This document shows positions 1 to 6,389 of a stretch of 6,425 bases of DNA, in pieces. The notes beneath the pieces were generated by a model, which was not told the DNA's origin, ran no database searches, and saw nothing but the letters and a program-made list of their open reading frames with translations. Source of the DNA: Acidobacteria bacterium UBA6911 (lineage in GTDB: Bacteria > Acidobacteriota > UBA6911). The DNA is taken from contig DKBB01000062.1 in the NCBI GenBank assembly GCA_002451015.1, positions 1 through 6,425 of the forward strand. The letters are read 5' to 3'. How positions within the stretch are numbered: position 1 is the stretch's first letter; every line of letters begins with the position of its first letter. A program made the position numbers and the translations under genes.

Positions 1-18
1 ATTCTAGCCTGTCACCAT

Positions 19-2202
19 TTATTCTTTGGTGAGGTCGAGGATGACGGACCGGGTGCCCTCGTCCAGGTATTCCCAGAGGCCGAGCTGCCTGAGAGTATCC
101 GGCATCGGAATCCCGCGGCAATTCCAGCCCCGTTCCCGGTAGTAGATATCGATAAGCTTGCGCAACTGGTCTTTTCGGTGCGCCATCAGCCGTTCCCGTT
201 TTTCCCGGATGGTCATTCCAGCCAGCTCTTCAGGTGTCTTTTCAATGCGCTCCGCCAGGTCCCGATCGTTGAACTCTTCCTCCGCCTGGTATAGAGCGTC
301 TTCCGTAGGGCCGATTGCCCGGTCCGGAATCCAGTCGTGGGATACGGTTTCCCGCCCGTAACGGAGAACATTCAATATGCGCTGCAGGTTGATATCCCGA
401 TCGGTCTGGGCGAATATTTTCTCCCAGTTGAGATCGGTTCCCAGCACTCCGTTGTAGAATTCGGCGTAGATTTCCTGACTTGCCGGGTTGATGAAAACAT
501 CGGCCCCCGATCGAGTGTTGGACTCGGGATTGAAAACGTCCACCCACGGAAGTTTGCAGACCCCCATGTTGTCATTTCCCAACCGTACTCTCGGATAGGA
601 AATCAGCGCCTGAGCCTTTTTTTCAAAGGAAGGGAATGCGCCCAGCAGATCGGCTTTGATAAGCCAGGCCGCGGCATGATGGGCCCCGATATCGCTGGCC
701 GCGGCATACGAACCCTGCATGGAGAGGGATCGGTGGGTGCGGTAAAAAGTAAAAGGCAGACCCTTGGCCTGCATGGCGAACATCGACAGCTCTTTCCGGA
801 TATCGATCCCGGTACGTTTTTCATACCGGCGGGCGATCCAGTCCGACACGTGCAGCATTCCCTTGCCGGCGGCCCGGGCCATTTCCGTCTTACCCAGCGC
901 AAGTCTGTGAATGAATTCCAGAGCGGTGTCTTCATCGCCCCATTTCAGGGACAGCCCTTCTCCGTCATGTTCCACCAGGTATCCCCGCTGGAAGCACTCC
1001 ATGAGGAATGCCATGATGCTTGCCGTCGTGATGGTATCTATCCCGTAGTTATCGCAGTGCCAGTTCGCCTCCATGATAAATGTGGAGTTGAAGATACCCA
1101 GATTCGAACCGAAACCTGCCGCGGTTTCATATTCGGGCCCGTCCACCCAGACTTTATTGCGGGCGTGAACGCCGCTGACGAGGGTGACGTACCCGCCTTT
1201 TGTGCACTGCAGATTACAGCCCGGGAAACATCCGTCCATTCCACGATGATCGAAATGATGTTGCGCGTAGTATTTCCCGCAAATCTGCCTCGCCATGGGG
1301 TGGGTGCCGGCCTGAAAATTATTTACAGGCAGGGACAGGTACTCGGGTTTGCTCATGAAGGAAATCAGACCGGCGCTTCCGCGAGTAGCCATTTTAAGAG
1401 ACTGGGGATCCACCTCCTTGACGACCTTGTGCAGTTTTGTCCCGGCCTGTTTCACCCTGTTCCAGTCGGCTGCGCCGTAGGGATTGTCTCCGTGGAGATG
1501 CCCGGCCAGTACGACGATGGACCGCACTCTTTTATCTCTCATGACCGAGCCGATCCCCGTACGTCCGGCCTGTTTGGTTCGGAACAGACCTTTGCCCCCG
1601 TTAACGGGCTTCGTCATATCATAATAATGACTGTTGATACATCCGTAGTTGGTATTGGCGGCTCCGATTCCGGTGGACATGAACGCGAGCTGCTGTTTTT
1701 TATAGCCCAGGTCGGTAAAGCGGGCAACAATGTCTCTCTCCAGGTCGAAAGTTTCATCGTCGGCAGGCGCGTCCTCGATCGTCACCTCTCCCGTGAAGCT
1801 GTTGACGACGATCATGACGAAGCGGTCCGCCTGGCCGGTGACCTGGATTGCATCGAATCCGGAATATTTCAAAAAGGCGCCGAAGTATCCTCCGAAATTG
1901 GAAACCCCCGCAATGCCTGTGAGAGGGGAGAGTGAAACAGCCATGGCCTTGGCTGTGCCGGGAAACAGGGGGATGCCGCCCAGCGGTCCGTTGGCTAAGA
2001 TCAGCGGATTTTCAGGATCGGTCGCTTTGGTGTCGGGGCTGACAGCCCTGTAAAGAAGGTAGAGAGCCAGGCTACGCCCCCCGAGGAAGTAGTCCCGGAC
2101 ACGTTCGTCGATTCCGGAAACGGAAATGGATGCGGAGGTGAGATCGACCGACAGGAGTTGATTCGTGTATCCCCGCTGGATCGATCCCTTGCTGTATTTC
2201 AT
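19..2202 (-). CDS. Tungsten-dependent aldehyde:ferredoxin oxidoreductase family protein
   Basis: Cytoplasmic oxidoreductase of the AOR family. Known members oxidise aldehydes to acids, or reduce acids, at a tungsten bis-pterin centre and pass electrons through a [4Fe-4S] cluster to ferredoxin. The N-terminal AFOR domain (about residues 12-235) shows GGRSLALYLL (41-50), NGPLGG (71-76) and SPLTGIAGVSNFGGYFG (92-108), typical of the pterin-binding part. The C-terminal domain carries both pterin motifs, DNYGID (384-389) and DNMGVC (544-549). Cluster ligands are Cys325, Cys329, Cys333 and Cys549. At 727 residues it is longer than classic AORs (about 600-650) because of extra sequence near 188-212 and a charged C-terminus, which ends in a family-like GWNCRGIPMPDTLRQLGLWE stretch, so it looks complete. 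The ATG has only a GGGG (2208-2211) as ribosome binding site but suits the family N-terminus. A promoter lies just upstream. Substrate cannot be deduced. The family is certain; the exact subfamily is not. Confidence 0.95.
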   Translation of the reverse strand: MKYSKGSIQRGYTNQLLSVDLTSASISVSGIDERVRDYFLGGRSLALYLLYRAVSPDTKATDPENPLILANGPLGGIPLFPGTAKAMAVSLSPLTGIAGVSNFGGYFGAFLKYSGFDAIQVTGQADRFVMIVVNSFTGEVTIEDAPADDETFDLERDIVARFTDLGYKKQQLAFMSTGIGAANTNYGCINSHYYDMTKPVNGGKGLFRTKQAGRTGIGSVMRDKRVRSIVVLAGHLHGDNPYGAADWNRVKQAGTKLHKVVKEVDPQSLKMATRGSAGLISFMSKPEYLSLPVNNFQAGTHPMARQICGKYYAQHHFDHRGMDGCFPGCNLQCTKGGYVTLVSGVHARNKVWVDGPEYETAAGFGSNLGIFNSTFIMEANWHCDNYGIDTITTASIMAFLMECFQRGYLVEHDGEGLSLKWGDEDTALEFIHRLALGKTEMARAAGKGMLHVSDWIARRYEKRTGIDIRKELSMFAMQAKGLPFTFYRTHRSLSMQGSYAAASDIGAHHAAAWLIKADLLGAFPSFEKKAQALISYPRVRLGNDNMGVCKLPWVDVFNPESNTRSGADVFINPASQEIYAEFYNGVLGTDLNWEKIFAQTDRDINLQRILNVLRYGRETVSHDWIPDRAIGPTEDALYQAEEEFNDRDLAERIEKTPEELAGMTIREKRERLMAHRKDQLRKLIDIYYRERGWNCRGIPMPDTLRQLGLWEYLDEGTRSVILDLTKE

Positions 2203-2233
2203 ACGTGCCCCAATAAAAACCGCAAAGTGCTAA

Positions 2234-2262
2234 AAGATAAGGGGATTGATCAGCGCTGTCAA
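2234..2262 (-). promoter_or_regulatory. Sigma70-type promoter for the AOR gene
   Basis: Read on the minus strand there is a perfect TTGACA (2262-2257), a 17-base spacer and TATCTT (2239-2234), a 4 of 6 match to TATAAT. A start near 2227 would give a leader of about 25 bases that includes the GGGG ribosome binding site at 2208-2211. Position, spacing and orientation all fit the divergent AOR gene. Not experimentally known. Confidence 0.6.
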
Positions 2263-2264
2263 GT

Positions 2265-2296
2265 GAAGAACTCCGGCCGTAGGTCGGAGATTCTTC
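2265..2296. repeat. 14-bp hairpin (inverted repeat) next to the AOR -35 box
   Basis: GAAGAACTCCGGCC (2265-2278) pairs with GGTCGGAG and TTCTTC (2282-2289 and 2291-2296). There is one bulged A at 2290, one G-T pair and a 3-base loop (GTA). The repeat ends two bases from the -35 hexamer of the leftward promoter, where an activator would bind. No T tract follows on either strand, so it is not a standard terminator. It could be an operator or part of a structured element together with the 2301-2383 repeat. Confidence 0.55.
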
Positions 2297-2300
2297 CTAA

Positions 2301-2383
2301 GGAAAAAGCCATGGGGGCTTCTGCCCCCCAACTCTCAACTGCCATGCATCCCCAGCCTCTGCTGGGGCATTCTGGCTTTTTCC
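2301..2383. repeat. 83-bp nested inverted-repeat element (closing stem with two inner hairpins)
   Basis: The outer arms GGAAAAAGCCA (2301-2311) and TGGCTTTTTCC (2373-2383) are a perfect 11-bp inverted repeat. Inside are GGGGGC-TTCT-GCCCCC (2313-2328) and CCCCAGC-CTCT-GCTGGGG (2350-2367), both perfect with 4-base loops. The whole folds as a three-way junction (cloverleaf) on either strand. No flanking target duplication is visible and no gene lies inside. Possible identities are a dispersed palindromic repeat or MITE-like element, a bidirectional terminator (A run before and T run after the stem), or a structured RNA. I do not recognise it as a named RNA family. Confidence 0.6.
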
Positions 2384-2444
2384 CGTAAACAGTTCATAGT
2401 CGGCAGAGGATGGTCCCCGGGAACGCACCTTTTATTTGCCCTGA

Positions 2445-2461
2445 AGACGATCGGATCGTCT
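2445..2461. promoter_or_regulatory. 17-bp perfect palindrome, candidate operator
   Basis: AGACGATC-G-GATCGTCT is a perfect inverted repeat with 8-base arms around a single central base. The one-base centre suits a dimeric DNA-binding protein better than an RNA hairpin. It lies in the divergent region, about 200 bases from the AOR promoter and 137 bases before the chosen peptidase start. The binding protein is unknown. Confidence 0.35.
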
Positions 2462-2587
2462 GCGGTCGGCAATCGGCTGTGCATGATCTGTGGTTTATAG
2501 CTGTAGACATAGACCATTCCCTGCGCGAAAAATAAGCGTTACGTATACAGGCATGGTCGAATACAATATTAACGAACAACTTAAAAC

Positions 2588-2593
2588 GGGGGG
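2588..2593 (+). promoter_or_regulatory. Ribosome binding site favouring the GTG start of the peptidase
   Basis: A GGGGGG run ends four bases before the GTG at 2598. It can pair with the CCUCC of 16S rRNA through one G-U pair. The upstream in-frame ATG at 2553 has only an AGG three bases away, which is too close to work well. Confidence 0.4.
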
Positions 2594-2597
2594 CCGT

Positions 2598-4031
2598 GTG
2601 AACGATAAAACAGCAGCTTTTAACTGGCCGGAAATCTATAGAAACAGGCGCGACAGGATTCGTGCGCTTATCGGGAACGGAGTGATTCTCTGGCTTGGAA
2701 ACAGTCTTCAACCCCGAAACTACGAAGGGAACACCTATCCATTCCGGCAGAATTCCCACTTTTTATACTACACGGGGCTGTCGAGGCCGGACCTGGCGAT
2801 GCTGAGTTTTCCCGATTCTGGCCGGGATGTCCTCTTTGCGGCCTCCCCCGATATGGATACGGTTGTATGGAATGGACCGGGCTGTTCGATTGGCGACCTG
2901 GCGCGGGATGGAGGCATCGATACGGTTGAGGAACTGAAGCAGCTGGAAAATCATTTGGATCTGGCCCGGAAACAGGGAAGGACGATCCACTATCTCCCGC
3001 CTTATTCCGCTTCTTCAATGTACCGTATCGCCGGATTGTTGAAGGCCGAACCGGATGAAATCAAAGCCGGGGTGTCGCGAATCCTGATGGAAGAGGTTTC
3101 CAAACAGCGCAGTGTGAAATCGGAAGCGGAAATCATACAGATAGAAGATGCGCTTTCCATCACCGACCGCATGCATCGTGCCTGCATGGCGGCCGCAAGA
3201 CCGGGAATGCGCGAGATCGAACTTTCGGGCCTGATTCAATCCATTGCTCTTTCCTGCAACCGGCAACAGGCTTTTAATCCGATTGTAACGGTTCATGGAG
3301 AAGTCCTGCACAACGACTCCAGCGAAACGGTTATTCGGGATGGCCAGCTTCTGCTGAATGATTCGGGAGCGGAATCCCCAATGTGGTATGCCTCCGATAT
3401 TACGCGTACTTTTCCCGTAAACGGAAAGTTCACGGAAATCCAGAAGGAAATGTATCGGATTGTCCTGCGTGTTCAGCTTGAAGCTATCGAGATGGCAAAA
3501 CCGGGCATTACCTACCGGGATGTGCATTCGGCCGCCTGCCGAATTCTCGTAGAGGAGCTCCAGACGCTTGGGCTTATGAAGGGCGATCCGTCGGAAGCGG
3601 TTGAGTCGGGGGCGCACGCGCTTTTCTTCCCCCACGGTATCGGGCACATGATGGGGCTGGATGTGCATGACATGGAGGATCTTGGAGATATCGTTGGCTA
3701 TAACAAGAAAGAGACGCGCAGCGGACAGTTCGGCCTGAAGTACTTGCGCCTCAGCCGCCCCCTGGAACCAGGATTTGTTTTGACCGTGGAGCCGGGTATA
3801 TATTTTATTCCTGCATTAATCGAACGTTGGCGGAACGAACGGCAGCATGAGGCTTTCATCCATTACGACCGGTTAGAGGATTTCGAGTCTTTTGGAGGGA
3901 TTCGTGTTGAAGATAACATCCTTGTGACTTCGTCCGGTGCGCGATTGTTGGGTCCGGGAATTCCGAAAACCATTCCGGAAATCGAGGAAGCCTGCAGTCG
4001 GGCGGTTCAAGGCGAGTGGCCGCCAATGTAG
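2598..4031 (+). CDS. pepP: Xaa-Pro aminopeptidase (aminopeptidase P, M24B metallopeptidase)
   Basis: Predicted cytoplasmic dinuclear-metal (usually Mn) peptidase that removes an N-terminal residue preceding proline. Residue numbers are for the 477-residue form from GTG 2598. An AMP_N-type N-terminal domain (about 10-150) contains YPFRQNSHFLYYTGL, matching the YPYRQNSDFWYFTG-like segment of aminopeptidase P. The pita-bread catalytic domain (about 170-450) has all five metal ligands: Asp255 (NDSG), Asp267 (ASDITRTFPVNGKF), His350 (HGIGH), Glu398 (LTVEPGIYF) and Glu438 (GIRVEDN). His357 (GLDVHD) and His238 fit the supporting histidines. No signal peptide is seen. The start is uncertain: ATG 2553 would give 492 residues and a still earlier GTG 2490 is open, but the family normally begins shortly before the RRDRIRAL helix, which fits 2598. 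The gene is divergent from AOR and convergent with rnhA. PepP is preferred over PepQ (prolidase) because of the AMP_N domain. Confidence 0.93.
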   Translation: MNDKTAAFNWPEIYRNRRDRIRALIGNGVILWLGNSLQPRNYEGNTYPFRQNSHFLYYTGLSRPDLAMLSFPDSGRDVLFAASPDMDTVVWNGPGCSIGDLARDGGIDTVEELKQLENHLDLARKQGRTIHYLPPYSASSMYRIAGLLKAEPDEIKAGVSRILMEEVSKQRSVKSEAEIIQIEDALSITDRMHRACMAAARPGMREIELSGLIQSIALSCNRQQAFNPIVTVHGEVLHNDSSETVIRDGQLLLNDSGAESPMWYASDITRTFPVNGKFTEIQKEMYRIVLRVQLEAIEMAKPGITYRDVHSAACRILVEELQTLGLMKGDPSEAVESGAHALFFPHGIGHMMGLDVHDMEDLGDIVGYNKKETRSGQFGLKYLRLSRPLEPGFVLTVEPGIYFIPALIERWRNERQHEAFIHYDRLEDFESFGGIRVEDNILVTSSGARLLGPGIPKTIPEIEEACSRAVQGEWPPM

Positions 4032-4050
4032 CGCGAACTTCGTGTTCGAT

Positions 4051-4077
4051 CGGAAAATTCAGTCGAATTTAAATCCG
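4051..4077. terminator. Possible weak bidirectional terminator between pepP and rnhA
   Basis: AAATTC-AGTC-GAATTT (4055-4070) is a perfect 6-bp hairpin. It is extended outward by CGGA (4051-4054) and TCCG (4074-4077), with a bulged AAA. It sits in the 47-base gap between two convergent stop codons, where a shared terminator is expected. It is AT-rich and has no clean T tract, so this is tentative. Confidence 0.3.
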
Positions 4078-4078
4078 T

Positions 4079-4585
4079 CTATCCCCCTGCGGTTTTTTCA
4101 TATATCTCGTCGATTTCCTGGTTCTCTCCTGTAGCCGCCTCTTTGGCGAGCTGATCCGCGCGCTCGTTTTCCTCGGTGCCGACATGACCCCGGATCCACT
4201 GAAACCGGACTTCATGGCGATCGCAGAGATCCAGCAGTTTCTCCCACAGATCCGGATTAATGGCTTTTTCTTTTCGATTGCGCCGCCACCCGTTGGATCG
4301 CCAGCGTATCGCCCAACCTTTTTCCATTGCGTTTACGAGATATTGGGAATCGCTGTAGATCGTGACCCGGCACCGTTCCTTCAGGGCATCAAGACCCCGG
4401 ATGGCTGCAAGTATTTCCATGCGATTGTTGGTTGTAAGACGGAATCCGCCGGAAATTTCCTTCCGGTGGTTACGATGTATCAAAATTGCGCCGAAACCGC
4501 CGGGTCCGGGATTATTGAGACAGCCGCCGTCCGTATAAATCTTAACTTCGGGAACTTTCCCTGTTCCGGTAATAGGTTTTTGCAT
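4079..4585 (-). CDS. rnhA: Ribonuclease HI
   Basis: Cytoplasmic endonuclease that cuts the RNA strand of RNA-DNA hybrids, acting in R-loop removal and primer processing. It has 168 residues, against 155 for the E. coli enzyme. The catalytic carboxylates are all present: Asp19 (YTDGGCLNNPG), Glu57 (NNRMEILAAI), Asp79 (YSDSQYLVNA) and Asp144 (ERADQLAKEA). The mobile-loop histidine is His134 (IRGHVG). The basic handle segment (about residues 89-112, GWAIRWRSNGW onward) is kept, marking it as type HI with a full substrate-binding protrusion. The short tail after residue 150 is acidic and unremarkable. The ATG at 4585 has a good AGGGA ribosome binding site at 4592-4596, six bases upstream. It lies 197 bases downstream of trpS on the same strand and ends tail-to-tail with pepP. 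No strong promoter of its own was found, so read-through from trpS is possible. Confidence 0.97.
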   Translation of the reverse strand: MQKPITGTGKVPEVKIYTDGGCLNNPGPGGFGAILIHRNHRKEISGGFRLTTNNRMEILAAIRGLDALKERCRVTIYSDSQYLVNAMEKGWAIRWRSNGWRRNRKEKAINPDLWEKLLDLCDRHEVRFQWIRGHVGTEENERADQLAKEAATGENQEIDEIYEKTAGG

Positions 4586-4602
4586 TGCTATTCCCTGGAA
4601 AG

Positions 4603-4790
4603 ATTGAAGATTTAAAATTAAAGATTAAAAGTGGCCTGATGTGATTCGCCGTGTTTACGGGTTTCATTGTTAAAGAATTGTATGCCGGGAAATTAAATCC
4701 ACCTGATCCCGAAAACTGTACGAATAGAACCAACCAATGAACTTCCCTAATAAGCCCCAATCTTCAATCCGTGATCTGTAATCTTCAATT
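4603..4790. repeat. Inverted and direct copies of ATTGAAGATT bounding the trpS-rnhA gap
   Basis: ATTGAAGATT occurs at 4603-4612. Its exact reverse complement AATCTTCAAT occurs at 4759-4768 and again at 4780-4789, with a 21-base period. The left copy runs into related AT-rich units (TTAAAATTAAAGATTAAAA). The right copies run up to the trpS stop codon. The roughly 145 bases between the arms contain no gene, tRNA or clear promoter that I can see. The cause could be a decayed small mobile element or simple local repeat expansion. Confidence 0.45.
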
Positions 4791-5783
4791 TTAATGATTT
4801 GGAATTCCTACTGCGGCCCGGGCTTCCTTTACCAGCGGCAGGGCTATTTTCCTTGCCTGGTCGACACCATTTCTAAGTATCTCGTCCAGATATTCCGGTT
4901 CTTTTTCCAGTTTTTGACGGTGCCGGCGTGCCGGGCCGAATTTATCCATGAAAAGGGAGAAAATCTCTTTTTTCACCTCTCCGTAACCCAATCCGCCGCC
5001 TCGGAAACGATCCTCCCATTCGGCCTGGGCGTCAGGATCGCAGAAAAGCTTAAGAATGCTGTATAGGATACTGTTTTCAGGATCTTTGGGGTCCTCCACG
5101 GCAGCAGAATCGGTCACGATGGAGAAAATCTGCTGGCGGACTTCTTTTTCGGGCGCGAACATTTCTATGGCATTGTTGTAGGATTTGGACATCTTCCGTC
5201 CGTCACGTCCGGGAACGGTCGCCACACTTTCAGGTATATATGGCTCCGGAAGCGTGAAAAAATCTCCATAAGAGTTGTTGAAATACTCGGCGATATCCCG
5301 GGTGACTTCAATATGCTGCTTCTGATCCTGACCGACCGGAACACTGTTTGCTCGGACAATCAGTATATCGGCAGCCTGCAGAACGGGGTAGGCAAACAAC
5401 CCGTGATCGGCCGATATTCCCTGCAGCACTTTGTCTTTGTATGCGTGACAGCGTTCGAGCAGCCCCATTGGGGTTACGGTGGTCAGGAGCCACTGAAGTT
5501 CGCATACTTCCGGAAGATCGCTCTGAAGATAGATAGAGCAACGCTCGGGATCCAGCCCGAGTGCCACGAAATCTGCAGCCGTGCTGCGCGTAAGTTGCAG
5601 CATTCTGTCTCTGTCCCGGAGAGAAGTGAGTGCGTGGTAATTAGCAAGGAAGTAGTAGCATTCATGACCTTCCGCGATGAATTGTTTGTATTGCTGAACG
5701 GCCCCGAAATAATTGCCTAAATGCAGATTTCCCGACGGTTGAATTCCGGAGACAATTGTTTTTTTGCCAGGTGGTTTCTTCAT
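4791..5783 (-). CDS. trpS: Tryptophan--tRNA ligase (tryptophanyl-tRNA synthetase)
   Basis: Class Ic aminoacyl-tRNA synthetase that charges tRNA-Trp with tryptophan using ATP, in the cytoplasm as a homodimer. In the 330-residue form from ATG 5783, the family's normal size (about 330), the HIGH-type ATP signature is PSGNLHLGNY (16-25) and the second signature is KMSKS (197-201, in GRDGRKMSKSYNN). Other family segments are YPVLQAADIL (132-141), in the tryptophan pocket region, and VPVGQDQKQH (148-157). The C-terminal helical part (about 210-330), which recognises the anticodon, is intact. An in-frame TTG at 5798 would add five residues but has no ribosome binding site, so the ATG is chosen; its own site (GAAAG) is also weak. 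No T-box or leader peptide is visible upstream, giving no sign of tryptophan control. A weak promoter candidate lies at 5825-5854. Confidence 0.97.
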   Translation of the reverse strand: MKKPPGKKTIVSGIQPSGNLHLGNYFGAVQQYKQFIAEGHECYYFLANYHALTSLRDRDRMLQLTRSTAADFVALGLDPERCSIYLQSDLPEVCELQWLLTTVTPMGLLERCHAYKDKVLQGISADHGLFAYPVLQAADILIVRANSVPVGQDQKQHIEVTRDIAEYFNNSYGDFFTLPEPYIPESVATVPGRDGRKMSKSYNNAIEMFAPEKEVRQQIFSIVTDSAAVEDPKDPENSILYSILKLFCDPDAQAEWEDRFRGGGLGYGEVKKEIFSLFMDKFGPARRHRQKLEKEPEYLDEILRNGVDQARKIALPLVKEARAAVGIPNH

Positions 5784-5824
5784 AGAGTTTTCTTTCAACG
5801 GTTTTCAGGCATTTACGTATAAAC

Positions 5825-5854
5825 AATATATGGGATCGAACGTGCTTTTATCAC
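5825..5854 (-). promoter_or_regulatory. Possible trpS promoter
   Basis: On the minus strand, GTGATA (5854-5849) and TATATT (5830-5825) are separated by 18 bases. They match the sigma70 consensus at 4 of 6 and 5 of 6 positions. A start near 5818 would leave a leader of about 35 bases. This is the best match upstream of trpS, but the region is AT-rich and chance matches are likely. Confidence 0.3.
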
Positions 5855-6251
5855 TTGAAAACGAATTCATTGCGATCCTTCTGTGTCCAGGTTTTCTTTA
5901 TCCCCGCCTGTGCGGTATCAGTGTACATCCTCGTGCTGAGGATAATTTTCAATCGCAAATACTGGCATCTCAACCCCGGATTTGCAATGATGACTTTCGG
6001 TTCATTCCGTTTAAATCCATGGTCTCCGGGCCTTCGATACTGTGAGGCTAAACAGTTCAGGCGTTTTACCATTCAGGATTTGCAGTTTCCCGTTGAAAAT
6101 CCTTGGCGCGGGAACAGGGAAAGGGGAACTCGGTACTTTTAAATGCCATCCCTGCAACGCTTTACAGGGCAGGGCAAAATCTCGTTTTTGGGATTTGGTT
6201 TTCTTACAGGTTTTTCAAAACAGGGCTTTTCGGCTTCAAATCCCTGTGATC

Positions 6252-6279
6252 GAAACGGAAATACACGATTTTCCGTTTC
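6252..6279. repeat. Perfect 10-bp inverted repeat upstream of the right-edge promoter
   Basis: GAAACGGAAA (6252-6261) and TTTCCGTTTC (6270-6279) are exact reverse complements around an 8-base loop. The centre is about 60 bases before the -35 box at 6325. A moderately T-rich stretch (AGATTTTC) follows, so a terminator is possible, as is a regulator-binding site. Confidence 0.45.
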
Positions 6280-6324
6280 AGATTTTCAGTAAAACTCATT
6301 GAATGATTGAGAAAACGACCTGCA

Positions 6325-6353
6325 TTGACTCAAAAAGGTGTTCTATCTATAAT
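6325..6353 (+). promoter_or_regulatory. Near-consensus sigma70 promoter for the gene starting at 6390
   Basis: TTGACT (6325-6330, 5 of 6) and a perfect TATAAT (6348-6353) are separated by exactly 17 bases. A start near 6360 gives a leader of about 30 bases that includes the GGAGG site at 6378. This is the strongest promoter match in the window and lies directly in front of a well-formed start codon. Confidence 0.75.
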
Positions 6354-6366
6354 AACCACTATAGAT
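6345..6366. promoter_or_regulatory. Candidate operator overlapping the -10 box and start site
   Basis: ATCTATA (6345-6351) and TATAGAT (6360-6366) form a perfect 7-bp inverted repeat with an 8-base centre. It spans the -10 box and the predicted transcription start, the classic position for a repressor site. AT-rich repeats of this length can occur by chance, so the call is moderate. Confidence 0.4.
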
Positions 6367-6389
6367 TCCATATGTCTGGAGGTTTCAAC

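Larger units (their letters stand above)
5784..6389. other. 606-base intergenic region without a credible gene
   Basis: Open frames here (up to about 95 codons) overlap one another on both strands, lack ribosome binding sites and show no recognisable protein motif, so none is called. Visible structure consists of a 6-bp hairpin ATCCTC-GTGCT-GAGGAT (5927-5943), TTCCCG/CGGGAA (6087-6092 and 6109-6114), ACAGGG/CCCTGT (6220-6225 and 6242-6247), a 10-bp inverted repeat at 6252-6279 and the promoter region at 6325-6366. The composition looks more AT-rich than the flanking genes. Confidence 0.5.

Noticed and set aside
337..1935. A 532-codon open frame on the plus strand opposite the AOR gene.
   Set aside because: It lies wholly antisense to a clear family protein, shows no recognisable domain, and is the kind of shadow frame produced by the codon bias of the real gene.
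2301..2383. The nested repeat as an integron attC site.
   Set aside because: The expected RYYYAAC and GTTRRRY core sites are absent and no integrase or cassette structure is present.
2158..2388. Small open frames across the AOR upstream region on both strands (2158-2388 plus, 2335-2517 minus, 2394-2759 minus).
   Set aside because: They run through the inverted repeats and promoter, overlap one another or pepP, and lack ribosome binding sites and known motifs.
2562..2567. TACAAT as a -10 box for pepP.
   Set aside because: No acceptable -35 hexamer lies 16-18 bases upstream. I found no convincing pepP promoter.
3015..3668. A 217-codon frame antisense to pepP.
   Set aside because: pepP is confirmed by all its metal ligands on the other strand; the antisense frame has no features of its own.
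4184..4615. A 143-codon frame antisense to rnhA.
   Set aside because: RNase HI catalytic residues establish the minus-strand gene; this frame is a shadow.
5784..5798. TTG at 5798 as the trpS start.
   Set aside because: It adds only five residues, has no Shine-Dalgarno sequence, and the ATG at 5783 gives the usual family length.
5851..6302. Open frames of 73-95 codons on both strands in the right-hand gap, including a hydrophobic one at 5855-6142.
   Set aside because: No ribosome binding site precedes any start, the frames overlap on both strands, and no protein family is recognisable.
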